Assembly (NCBI GenBank): GCA_902513955.1 | Contig: CABXOW010000010.1 | Coordinates: 1 to 55,000, forward strand | Source of the DNA: an uncultured Pelagibacteraceae bacterium | GTDB taxonomy: Bacteria; Pseudomonadota; Alphaproteobacteria; Pelagibacterales; Pelagibacteraceae | Reading direction: 5' to 3' | Length of the DNA stretch: 55,000 nt | Part shown: piece after piece, positions 7,891 through 15,123 of the stretch | Layout of the letters: each line of letters starts with the position of its first letter | Numbering within the stretch: the first letter of the stretch is position 1 | Translations under genes and position numbers: made by a program | Notes under the pieces: model-generated | Told to the model about the DNA's origin: nothing | Database searches by the model: none | Seen by the model: only the letters and a program-made list of their open reading frames with translations

Positions 7891-8229
7891 TTAAAGGTCA
7901 TCATTGTTCCAAGTAAATAAATCAGCTTCAAAAGGAATATCTCTAAACTTTAATAATGCCTTATATTTTTCTAGTCGATCTTCTTTTTTGGCATTTTTTA
8001 AGTAAGTGAATATCTGATCATAGGTCAGTCCTTTCAACCTATTTTTTTTAACATCAATATATTCTTCATATTCCATACCAGCTATTGCATAACCTTTATT
8101 TGGATCAATATGTTCAGCATAGCTAATAGTATCCTCAGTTTCTTTAAGGATATCATAATAATGAGCAATTTGATTATTAGACTCAAACAGACAATCTCTT
8201 CTGTATTTAAACAGTTCTAGTTGTTGCAT
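7891..8229 (-). CDS. Hypothetical protein, 112 residues
   Basis: I do not recognise a family. The protein is soluble and charged, rich in Lys, Asp, Glu and Tyr, with no membrane segment or signal peptide. It has the look of a helical protein (DILKETEDTISYAEHID, then a Lys-rich C-terminal half ending FTWNNDDL). It lies on the same strand as the restriction nuclease gene and could be co-transcribed with it across a 66-base AT-only gap. Codon use matches the surroundings. Confidence 0.6.
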   Translation of the reverse strand: MQQLELFKYRRDCLFESNNQIAHYYDILKETEDTISYAEHIDPNKGYAIAGMEYEEYIDVKKNRLKGLTYDQIFTYLKNAKKEDRLEKYKALLKFRDIPFEADLFTWNNDDL

Positions 8230-8478
8230 ATTTTAGGAGTTGTTTAAAATTCAGATGAAGAACTTTAACAATTAAAATATTAATTAATAAACATGGCAAT
8301 ATTTTGTTATATTTTTTATTGTTGAGGGCTTGAGTAGAGAGTCAGAACTATGATATAGTTAGTTATCTTTTAAAAAGATCGTCTTGGGCTTTTCCCATGC
8401 ACTCTTAATTAATGCCATTTATTGGTGAGTTAGTGATTACAGGTTCACATCTGTATTGTTAATAATATAGGAGGCCGC
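8230..8478. other. 249-base intergenic region with small hairpins; no gene recognised
   Basis: No reading frame of note is seen. The stretch holds two short inverted repeats, ATCTTT..AAAAGAT near 8367 and TGGG..CCCA near 8384, and ends in an unusually strong ribosome-binding site (TAGGAGG) six bases from the ATG at 8479. It lies between divergent genes, so it must hold at least one promoter, and a TATATTTTTTATTG stretch near 8310 is a possible -10 region. A structured leader or a small RNA is possible but not shown. Confidence 0.35.
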
Positions 8479-9012
8479 ATGGCATCAAAAAAACAAATCA
8501 TTGCTAATCAAAATAACTCTAAAAAATCAACAGGACCATTTAGTAAATTAGGCAAATTAAAATCAAGTCAAAACTCAATCAAGCATGGATTGACATCAAA
8601 ACAATTAATTATTGGAGAAGATATTAGTCAATTTGAAAATTATCGTGACAGAATGACTAATGAACTGAAACCCATTGGTATATTGCAAGAAGAAGTCGTT
8701 TTTAAAATTATAGATACAGGTTACCGTTTAAGAAGAATTGGTGAAGTTGAAGCTGGAATTTATAATCAAGAAATTCTTCATTATGAAGCAGACGATTATA
8801 AAGAGGTAATTGCATCTAAAATAGATTTTAAGGATGAAGACAGTAATATTTTAAAATCATCTAACCACAGTGTAAATCTTAAGGGTCTTGCTTTTGCCAG
8901 AGATGCTAATCATGGAAGCGCTATTTTAAAACTAAATACGATCGAGGATCGTTTGTTGAACAAGTATTATAAGTTACTTGATAAACTTGAGCTAATGAAA
9001 GGTAATATCTAA
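8479..9012 (+). CDS. Hypothetical protein with terminase-small-subunit-like N-terminus
   Basis: The 177-residue protein starts with a lysine-rich pattern (NSKKSTGPFSKLGKLKSSQN followed by KHGLTSK) seen in a widespread family of uncharacterised proteins of phage-like or mobile contexts, some annotated as small terminase-like. The middle is helical (LKPIGILQEEVVFKIIDTGYRLRR) and the rest is unremarkable. The start is set by a strong AGGAGG six bases upstream, rare in this genome. Its stop overlaps the next start by one base, so translation is probably coupled. I cannot name a function. Confidence 0.6.
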   Translation: MASKKQIIANQNNSKKSTGPFSKLGKLKSSQNSIKHGLTSKQLIIGEDISQFENYRDRMTNELKPIGILQEEVVFKIIDTGYRLRRIGEVEAGIYNQEILHYEADDYKEVIASKIDFKDEDSNILKSSNHSVNLKGLAFARDANHGSAILKLNTIEDRLLNKYYKLLDKLELMKGNI

Positions 9013-9470
9013 TGACTTGGAGAAAAAACAAAAATTATCATACTAATTATAGTGCAAAATGGAGAAATAGTTCACTTGGGAAAACGAACCCAAATCATCG
9101 GTACTTTTCAAGATTACTTAAAAAAGAAACGAATGATTATTTAACTTCAAACAAAGAGTACTTGTTAGCTAATGAACCTGAAATTTATTACTCAATGAAA
9201 GGTCAAAAATTACCAAAAAAATATCAACAAAAACAAGGAATTTGTATCACACCAGTTAATGCCTACGTATCACCTCAATCAAAATTAAATTCAAATGAGC
9301 TCAGGCAAGAAAATAAAAGAAAAGAAATGATTAAACAAAGAAATCAAAATGCTTATGCTAGAGAGCAAAGTTATATTCGTTGGGTTAATCCATTTACACC
9401 GATTAATCATAATAAGTTAGGATCCTCGCAAGCTTGGAAAATTGAAAAAAAGTACAAGTATTATGATTGA
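9012..9470 (+). CDS. Hypothetical basic protein, 152 residues
   Basis: The protein is strongly basic and rich in Asn, Lys, Tyr and Gln, with no membrane segment and few acidic stretches. This composition would suit nucleic-acid binding. No family is recognised. The ATG overlaps the stop of the preceding gene (TAATG), and the MGME1-like exonuclease gene follows 31 bases after the stop, so the three genes look like one transcription unit. Confidence 0.6.
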   Translation: MTWRKNKNYHTNYSAKWRNSSLGKTNPNHRYFSRLLKKETNDYLTSNKEYLLANEPEIYYSMKGQKLPKKYQQKQGICITPVNAYVSPQSKLNSNELRQENKRKEMIKQRNQNAYAREQSYIRWVNPFTPINHNKLGSSQAWKIEKKYKYYD

Positions 9471-9501
9471 AAATGATTATGTTATAAATTAATCAATCAT
9501 T

Positions 9502-10194
9502 ATGAAGTTAAATACTAAGTTTCAATATCCACCCTCAATGAGATCTATTTATAATGGATCTAGACATTATGAGGTAGGTGGGGAAAAACTACCAAGCGTA
9601 ACGACCATACTTTCACTGACCAAAAGCCAAAAAGATAAAGATGCATTGAATCGGTGGAAAAAAGACGTCGGGCTTGCAAACGCAACTGCTATTGCTAAGT
9701 CATCTAGTGACCGTGGCACAAGCATGCACTCTTATGTCGAGGCAATACTACTAGGTCGAATGAACGGTGAGTTGATTGAAGAGGTTAATTTACCCAAAAA
9801 AATGGCTGAAACTATAGTAACAAACGGCATTAATGATCATGTTGATGAGATTTACGGCTGCGAAGTAGTGTTACATTATCCAAACTTATACGCTGGAACT
9901 GCTGATGCCATTTCTAATTTTGATTCAAAAATGGCGGTATTGGATTTCAAACAAAGTAATAAGCCAAAGCAACGTGAGTGGAGTTCTGTAAACGAGTACT
10001 TCCTCCAACTTTGCCTATATTCGATGGCACACGACAAAGTATATGGGACTAACATTAAGACAGGGGTTATTTTGATGTGCACTCCAAATTTACTTTTTCA
10101 AAAATTTGAAATAGAAGGCCAGGAATTTGAGAATTTAAAAGGTGAAGCTATGAGAAGAGTAGATGCCTATTATGAATTAAAAAATAATAGCTAA
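9502..10194 (+). CDS. MGME1-like PD-(D/E)XK exonuclease, phage type
   Basis: The 230-residue protein has the layout of the single-strand exonucleases related to MGME1/RecB nuclease domains that are common in marine T4-like phages. Visible parts are LPSVTTIL (30-37), the helix RGTSMHSYVEAIL with the conserved His, AGTADAISNFDSKMAVLDFKQSN with the catalytic Asp pair and the DFK triad, and YFLQLCLYSMAH. The DNA is clearly richer in G and C than its neighbours, with codons such as GTC GGG and GAC CGT, which supports recent transfer, probably from a phage. Its end overlaps the convergent gene at 10191 by four bases. Confidence 0.72.
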   Translation: MKLNTKFQYPPSMRSIYNGSRHYEVGGEKLPSVTTILSLTKSQKDKDALNRWKKDVGLANATAIAKSSSDRGTSMHSYVEAILLGRMNGELIEEVNLPKKMAETIVTNGINDHVDEIYGCEVVLHYPNLYAGTADAISNFDSKMAVLDFKQSNKPKQREWSSVNEYFLQLCLYSMAHDKVYGTNIKTGVILMCTPNLLFQKFEIEGQEFENLKGEAMRRVDAYYELKNNS

Positions 10195-10388
10195 TTTTTT
10201 TTTTCAATTACAATACGACCATTATCCTCAGAAAACTTAAATATAGGTTTAATATCTGTAGTTAAAATCTTAAGTTTAGTCTCATTATTATTCTCAGATT
10301 TAACTAGTACCATATATCTACAGCCCGCATCATTCATAGCTTGTTTTTGAATTTCAATTTCTATTTTTTCTGATTTAACAATAGTCAT
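10191..10388 (-). CDS. Hypothetical protein, 65 residues
   Basis: A small soluble protein of alternating charged and aliphatic residues (EKIEIEIQKQA, RYMVLVKSE, KLKILTTDIKPIF, GRIVIEKKN), which looks like a mostly beta fold. No family is recognised. It begins one base after the stop of the exonuclease I homologue and is therefore almost certainly co-transcribed with it and with the S24-type regulator upstream. It may be an accessory subunit of that nuclease, but this is only suggested by position. Confidence 0.55.
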   Translation of the reverse strand: MTIVKSEKIEIEIQKQAMNDAGCRYMVLVKSENNNETKLKILTTDIKPIFKFSEDNGRIVIEKKN

Positions 10389-10389
10389 A

Positions 10390-11835
10390 TTATTTTAAAT
10401 ATTTTTCATGTTCAGATGCAGTCATCTCTAAATGTTTATTTATATTTTCAATAATTTTTAATTTTTCAGGATCATCTTTTTTTTCAACTCTAAGGTTATC
10501 AATACGTGCCATACCATCAGTTATTGTTGGAAAAGTTTCTTTGTTAGTAGAAAGCAATCTTCTACTTATACCTTTTCTAATTCTTGAATATTCAGTTTTT
10601 GTAAAAGGTTCGTCATCAAATCTATCAAGCAATATCATTTCAGATAAATGTTTAATAGGACCTTTGAAATTTTGATGAATTTTTTTCTGTTCATCCATAG
10701 AGTTTGCCATGACAAAATGATTCATTAATGTTTTGTCAGTTGGGGAAGGATTTAATGTAAAGATCATTTGTTCAGGAAGTAATTCAGTTTGATCCAAATC
10801 CTGACTTTCAAATTGGTCACTTATAATTAAGCTAACTCTGTTAGCAAGCTCTTTTCTATTTTTAATTATAAAGTTTGCTCTTTGTTCTAATATTTCATGT
10901 CCGAGTGTTGTATATTGATCTCCATAATTTGTGGCAAAAGATTTATCTTGAATGAATGGATTCTTATTAGCTTTTATAGTTCTATATTTTTTTGGGGCCC
11001 CATTAAGAACTTTCTTTAAAACTTCATTAGATTTTTCCGAAAACATTGCTTCAGGATCATGTTTTAAATCAAAAACTAAATGATAACCTTTATACACAGG
11101 ATGTTCACAAAGATAACTTGAAGTAAATTGTCTAGTTCGACCAAAAAACGTTTCAGGGTGACAAAAGTAATCAACATCTTTTATACTAGGTAAAACATTT
11201 TTTTTATCATTAAGGCTAATACATTTTTTAAACAATTCTGGATTTTTCTTATTTACTAATTCCATCAATCTACTCATTCCCCATGTATCTGCGTCACTAG
11301 TATGGGCTTTATCTCCTAGGTCAAAACCATTCATTCGGCATAAGCTACCTAATTTAAAGGTTTTATTTGATTTTTCATTCAACTCGACTGCAATTGAATT
11401 TGGAGCGTAAAAATCAAAATTTTGTAGAATCGGTAAAGAGTCTATTTGTTTGGCGTTTCCTGTTGAAAAGATCCAAGGCCATGTAAAGAGATTGGTAAAA
11501 AGGTGCGTAGATGTTAGCATATAGTCGAACTGATATCCATTATGTGCACAAAACAATACAGGCCCTTTATTTATCCAGGAGATAAATTTATCATTAGTTT
11601 TTTTTGTTAAATCAAAATTAGAGAAGGGGTGTTTATCAACTTCAAAAGGATCCATTCCATTTACTAAAAAACTATCTATCTCATATATTCTAGATTTTCT
11701 AAGACGAGCTGCACAATTAAATTCTTCAATTAATTTAAAATTTTTATCAACAAATAATGCTGAAATAGTTAAAATATCAGCATGTGATCGACCTGAATTT
11801 GTTTCACAGTCAAAAAATATATAATTATAATCCAT
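10390..11835 (-). CDS. sbcB: Exodeoxyribonuclease I-like DEDDh nuclease
   Basis: At 481 residues it matches E. coli exonuclease I (475) in length and layout. The DEDDh active site is visible: D9 and E11 in FFDCETNS, D104 in AHNGYQFDYM, H178 and D183 in KAHTSDADTWG, with the same His-plus-five-Asp spacing as ExoI. ExoI degrades single-stranded DNA 3' to 5' in recombination and mismatch repair. It starts one base after the stop of the regulator gene, so the two form one operon. ExoI is not a usual core gene beside folC, and placement in this island suggests an acquired copy with a role tied to the switch. The gene symbol reflects homology only. Confidence 0.8.
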   Translation of the reverse strand: MDYNYIFFDCETNSGRSHADILTISALFVDKNFKLIEEFNCAARLRKSRIYEIDSFLVNGMDPFEVDKHPFSNFDLTKKTNDKFISWINKGPVLFCAHNGYQFDYMLTSTHLFTNLFTWPWIFSTGNAKQIDSLPILQNFDFYAPNSIAVELNEKSNKTFKLGSLCRMNGFDLGDKAHTSDADTWGMSRLMELVNKKNPELFKKCISLNDKKNVLPSIKDVDYFCHPETFFGRTRQFTSSYLCEHPVYKGYHLVFDLKHDPEAMFSEKSNEVLKKVLNGAPKKYRTIKANKNPFIQDKSFATNYGDQYTTLGHEILEQRANFIIKNRKELANRVSLIISDQFESQDLDQTELLPEQMIFTLNPSPTDKTLMNHFVMANSMDEQKKIHQNFKGPIKHLSEMILLDRFDDEPFTKTEYSRIRKGISRRLLSTNKETFPTITDGMARIDNLRVEKKDDPEKLKIIENINKHLEMTASEHEKYLK

Positions 11836-11836
11836 C

Positions 11837-12943
11837 TTATGCAGTTTCCTTTTCTAAAAGCTTATTAGTTATTATTTTTTCTTCTGAAAATAAATCGGGA
11901 GTGTCATTAATATATTTTTCAAATTTTATATCTTTAAAGTTATTACATTTCCAAACAACTTCACCAAATATGCTTAGATCTTCCAGAGCAACGTTCTGAT
12001 CACTATAATTCTTATTATCTGAAATAATTGTAACTAAAGTTCTCTTAGGTAGTTTTAAAAATTGTAATCTTCTTATAGAAATTTTTTCATTAATATTTAA
12101 TGCATAAATACCATCTTCGTATTTTTTTGATGAAATATTATTTTTAAATTTAACTATTAATGCAATATCATTTTTATTAAATGTTCCTTGCATATTATCT
12201 TCATCTACATTCATTAAAACTAAATCGTTATATTTTTTTATATTTAAATTTCTTTTTATGAAATCTTTTGAAAACAAAATTTTTTCATTTGAATTTAAAA
12301 CAGGTAGTTTAAAAGTTTCATGTGGTGCAACAAAGTTTTCCATATAATGTTTTCTCAAAATTTCAGCATGAGGGAAAAAATTTTTTATAGATTGTTTTAG
12401 TTTTTGATTTTGAAGATATTTGTTAGCTTCTTTGTAACCAACTCTTGATCCTTCTTCAAATCCATTTCTGTAATCATCATAGTCATCAATAGATTCTTGA
12501 ATACCAGGTAGTGCCTGATTAATGTATTCTTTTTCAAAGTTATAAGTATCATGAATATATTGTGAATTTGATAATTTAATTAAGAGCATACAATGATGTT
12601 CTAAACATGGAATAATTAATTTTTTTACTATTTCTAAATCTTCACAGTCTGTAAGTAGTTTATAAAACTCATGGTTATTTACGTGATCTAATTTTTTAAA
12701 ATATTGAAATTTACTTATTTTTTGAGACTTATCTCGGTTAGTAGTTTGAGAAGATGAAACTGAACTAAGGAAAAAATAAGCAAAACTAGGTGGAAAGCTA
12801 ATATCTGAGTATTTATAAATATATGTATCTAGGGATTTTTGATGCCTTCCCAATAATCGACTACATTCAGCCTTAGTCAAATCTGATAACTTTAGTGCTT
12901 TAAGCAGTAATTTTCGGTTTTTTTCGTTAATTATTGTATTCAT
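11837..12943 (-). CDS. LexA/CI-like regulator with degenerate S24 domain
   Basis: The 368-residue protein has an N-terminal helix-turn-helix-like region (about 20-40, LSDLTKAECSRLLGRHQKSLD), a long helical middle, and a C-terminal domain (about 220-335) laid out like the S24 domain of phage repressors. Landmarks are ILFSKDFI, NKNDIALIV, DGIYAL, ISIRRLQF, IISDNKNYS and IFGEVVWKC. The catalytic serine of the GDSM-type motif is N250 (VDEDNM) and the catalytic lysine is R291 (IRRL), so self-cleavage should be impossible. It is divergent from the twin-hairpin operon and probably binds the palindrome at 13011-13029. It heads an operon with the ExoI homologue. Confidence 0.75.
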   Translation of the reverse strand: MNTIINEKNRKLLLKALKLSDLTKAECSRLLGRHQKSLDTYIYKYSDISFPPSFAYFFLSSVSSSQTTNRDKSQKISKFQYFKKLDHVNNHEFYKLLTDCEDLEIVKKLIIPCLEHHCMLLIKLSNSQYIHDTYNFEKEYINQALPGIQESIDDYDDYRNGFEEGSRVGYKEANKYLQNQKLKQSIKNFFPHAEILRKHYMENFVAPHETFKLPVLNSNEKILFSKDFIKRNLNIKKYNDLVLMNVDEDNMQGTFNKNDIALIVKFKNNISSKKYEDGIYALNINEKISIRRLQFLKLPKRTLVTIISDNKNYSDQNVALEDLSIFGEVVWKCNNFKDIKFEKYINDTPDLFSEEKIITNKLLEKETA

Positions 12944-12972
12944 TGGTTTAATTGATTCTTTATATATAATAC

Positions 12973-13001
12973 TTTATATAGAAGTAAAATTTATTTGTAA
13001 A
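12973..13001 (-). promoter_or_regulatory. Probable promoter of the regulator-ExoI operon
   Basis: On the minus strand TTTACA (12996-13001) and TATAAA (12973-12978) are separated by 17 bases, a good sigma-70-like pair. Transcription would begin near 12966, about 22 bases before the ATG at 12943. The palindrome at 13011-13029 lies about 10 bases upstream of this -35 element, so the regulator could affect its own promoter. Confidence 0.55.
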
Positions 13002-13010
13002 TAGATATTT

Positions 13011-13029
13011 TTACTGTTGACAACAGTAA
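13011..13029. promoter_or_regulatory. Perfect 19-bp palindrome, likely operator
   Basis: TTACTGTTG and CAACAGTAA form a perfect nine-base inverted repeat around a single central A. The centre overlaps the consensus -35 TTGACA of the rightward promoter. It lies between a phage-type regulator gene and the divergent operon, the classical position of a repressor operator. The regulator at 11837-12943 is the obvious candidate binder. Half-site-like CTGTTG also occurs in both hairpin loops downstream (13105-13111 and 13186-13192 area). Confidence 0.65.
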
Positions 13030-13045
13030 TATTAGTGTATATATA
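13017..13045 (+). promoter_or_regulatory. Consensus promoter of the twin-hairpin operon
   Basis: A perfect -35 TTGACA (13017-13022), a 17-base spacer and TATATA (13040-13045) are visible. Transcription should start near 13052, about 10 bases before the first hairpin. The -35 sits inside the palindrome at 13011-13029, so a bound repressor would exclude RNA polymerase. Confidence 0.6.
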
Positions 13046-13062
13046 AGTTTTAATGATTAAAA

Positions 13063-13213
13063 ATATTGAAAGCTTTAGTTCTCTTCATTCCTTTCTTTCT
13101 ACTTTCTGTTGGAAGAGCTTAGGCTTCAATATCTCATTATCATATATTGAAAACTCAGGTTCTCATTTTTCACTCCTTGTTCCTTTCTGTTGTGAGGATC
13201 TGAGCTTCAATAT
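13063..13213 (+). ncRNA. Two tandem 70-nt hairpins (structured leader or small RNA)
   Basis: Hairpin 1 spans 13063-13132 and hairpin 2 spans 13144-13213. Both are exactly 70 bases, 81 bases apart, opened by ATATTGAA and closed by TTCAATAT. Inner stems differ in sequence yet still pair: CTCTTC with GAAGAG in the first, CTCAG with CTGAG and then TTCTCA with TGTGAGG (two G-U pairs) in the second. Both loops are pyrimidine-rich and share TTTCTGTT. Such paired changes argue for a selected structure rather than coding sequence. The RNA starts at a consensus promoter and leads into the operon beginning at 13228, so it may be a cis leader, a processed small RNA, or both. No known family is recognised. 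Confidence 0.6.
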
Positions 13214-13227
13214 CTTAAATAGGGCTT

Positions 13228-13542
13228 ATGAAAGATAAATATTATTACGTTCTAAAAGATTGCCTTACTCATCGAGAGAATTGGGCAAATGATCAAAAAA
13301 ATTATCTAAAATTTAGAGGTTTGATTGCTGAAGCAAAAAAAAGAAGGTTTAAAGAGAATAAACTTATATTTACAATCTATAGTTTAATTTATCTACCCAT
13401 CATAACACTTAATTTTTTTCAAAAGATTCGAGAACACTCTCAATATCACAAGGCTCTCAGTGAAATTGAGGTTTTAAAAGAAGAGTTAAATAAATATGAG
13501 GTGCCACAAATCAAATATAGGAGGAAAAATGCCGAAAATTAA
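13228..13542 (+). CDS. Small protein with one membrane segment, 104 residues
   Basis: The first gene after the twin hairpins. The N-terminal 45 residues are basic and aromatic (KDKYYYVLKDCLTHRENW), residues 46-64 (LIFTIYSLIYLPIITLNFF) could cross the membrane, and the rest is a short coiled-coil-like helix (ALSEIEVLKEELNKY). No family is recognised. The ATG is 15 bases after hairpin 2, with only a weak AGGG upstream, so the hairpin could control access to the start. The 3' end overlaps the next gene by 14 bases. Confidence 0.6.
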   Translation: MKDKYYYVLKDCLTHRENWANDQKNYLKFRGLIAEAKKRRFKENKLIFTIYSLIYLPIITLNFFQKIREHSQYHKALSEIEVLKEELNKYEVPQIKYRRKNAEN

Positions 13543-13903
13543 AAAAAATAGTAAAAAAAAATCATCTAACGTTATTCCTATTAATAAAAATATAGTAGAG
13601 GCAGAAAATGCTACTCAGTTGTTATCTATAGAAGACCAGGAGCGCGAAAGAACTAATAAATTTGCTAGAAAAATATGTGATGAAATTGATGAGTTTGTTA
13701 AAGAATGTAAAATGAATAGTGATTTTACCTATTATCATTTTCTTTATCACATAAAACAACGTACGATATTACAAGTATCATATGGATTATTTAAACATGT
13801 TAATGAAGCTTCAACTGATGAAGTTACAAAAAATATGTCTGAATATTTAAATGAAAATGCACCAGAGTTGAAATTAGATGCAGCAAACAATACAATACAA
13901 TAA
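13529..13903 (+). CDS. Hypothetical protein, 124 residues
   Basis: The start is placed at 13529 because a strong AGGAGG precedes this ATG by five bases; an upstream in-frame ATG at 13496 has no such site. The N-terminus is very basic (MPKIKKNSKKKSSN), followed by a helical acidic body (DQERERTNKFARKICDEIDEFVKECK, then YYHFLYHIKQRTILQVSYGLFKH). No membrane segment and no known family. It lies between the membrane protein gene and the RmuC-like gene, 12 bases from the latter, and is most likely part of the same operon. Confidence 0.6.
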   Translation: MPKIKKNSKKKSSNVIPINKNIVEAENATQLLSIEDQERERTNKFARKICDEIDEFVKECKMNSDFTYYHFLYHIKQRTILQVSYGLFKHVNEASTDEVTKNMSEYLNENAPELKLDAANNTIQ

Positions 13904-13915
13904 AGGAATCAATTA

Positions 13916-15109
13916 ATGAATTTAATCACAATATTAGTAACAGCAATACTAACATCTATTCTTTGGGTAGCTTACATTAAGTTTTTTCAAAAAAAAGATA
14001 ACTCTGAAGAAATTGAAAACTTAAGATTAAAAGATGAAGAGCTTAAAAATCAGAAACATCAAATGGAATTATTAGAGGCTGAAAAAAATTCAGAGGCTGA
14101 TTTATTAAAAGAAAAAATTAATAGTCTTGAGAAACTTAAAAGTAATGTTGAAGGTAGTTTAAAAACTGAGAGAGAAACTAGTGCAAATCAGCTAAAAACA
14201 TTAGGAAAAGTGGATGATTTCAAAACTGCCGTGACAACTGATGTGGCCGAGCAATCTAAAATGATTAAAAATCAGCAGACATTTATTGATAAACTTACTG
14301 GAAATGCAAAATATCAAGGAGATTTTGGTGAAAAATTTCTAGAGCAATCATTACAATTTCATGGTTTCAAACTTGGTATCGATTATACCAAACAAAAAAA
14401 AGAAGAAGTTCTAAATATTGAGGATGATACCACTCAAACAGTTAAGCCAGATATAGTAATAAATTTATCTGATGGTAATCATATTATATGTGACTCAAAA
14501 GTTTCTTTAGATAATTGGAAAAAATTTGTTAATGCAGCAGATGATCAAGAAAAAGATGAGCAATTTAAAAAGCACGCTCTAGCTGTTAGAAAACACATTG
14601 ATGATCTTTCAAGAAAAGATTATATGAAAAATTTAAAGAAAGATGTCTTTGAAAAAGTAATTATGTATATGTGTCATGAGGCGGCTTATTTAGCAGCTTT
14701 AGAACATTTTCCAGATCTTTACGAATATGCTTATAAAAAGAATATATTGTTAGTAGGGCCTAAAAACTTGCTGGCAATAATTTCCATTGTTCAAACAATT
14801 AAAGGAAAAGAGAAACAAATAAACGGGGTAAAAGAAATTACAGATACTGCTACTCACTTAATGGACAAATATTCAGTTTTAAAAAAGTATCTTATTCAAA
14901 CAATGACCAGTTTTAATAGTCATGGAGAAAGTTTAAAAAAAGTTATTAGTGGTGCATGGGCTGGAAAAAGTAGCTTGGAACAAAGAATTGAAAAATTACA
15001 AGATCAGGGAATCAATCCTTCCACTCCAATACCCAAAACAAATCCCATCCAAGATAAATTAGTAGAGTTTGAGGAAAATTTAACTAAGGATAAAGATAAT
15101 CTAAATTAA
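13916..15109 (+). CDS. rmuC: RmuC-like DNA recombination nuclease
   Basis: The 397-residue protein has the RmuC order of parts: an N-terminal membrane anchor (about 3-24), a coiled coil (about 30-95), and the RmuC nuclease domain. The domain is seen as YQGDFGEKFLEQSLQFHGF, then VKPDIVINLSDGNHIICDSKVSLDNW with the PD-(D/E)XK-type residues, KDVFEKVIMYMCHEAAY and a C-terminal LEQRIEKLQDQG. In E. coli, RmuC limits recombination at inverted repeats. This copy sits third in the operon driven from the twin-hairpin promoter. Whether it is the genome's only rmuC cannot be told here. Confidence 0.82.
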   Translation: MNLITILVTAILTSILWVAYIKFFQKKDNSEEIENLRLKDEELKNQKHQMELLEAEKNSEADLLKEKINSLEKLKSNVEGSLKTERETSANQLKTLGKVDDFKTAVTTDVAEQSKMIKNQQTFIDKLTGNAKYQGDFGEKFLEQSLQFHGFKLGIDYTKQKKEEVLNIEDDTTQTVKPDIVINLSDGNHIICDSKVSLDNWKKFVNAADDQEKDEQFKKHALAVRKHIDDLSRKDYMKNLKKDVFEKVIMYMCHEAAYLAALEHFPDLYEYAYKKNILLVGPKNLLAIISIVQTIKGKEKQINGVKEITDTATHLMDKYSVLKKYLIQTMTSFNSHGESLKKVISGAWAGKSSLEQRIEKLQDQGINPSTPIPKTNPIQDKLVEFEENLTKDKDNLN

Positions 15110-15123
15110 AACATTAGAATAAT

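Noticed and set aside
13053-13238. A 61-codon reading frame beginning just after the rightward promoter
   Set aside because: It exactly covers the two tandem hairpins. Its peptide shows no family and no ribosome-binding site, and the sequence pattern is explained by RNA pairing. It is left as non-coding.
13063-13542. Type III toxin-antitoxin (repeat RNA followed by a toxin gene)
   Set aside because: Type III antitoxins have several short repeats and are followed by a ToxN-type RNase. Here there are two long hairpins and a small membrane protein with no ToxN resemblance.
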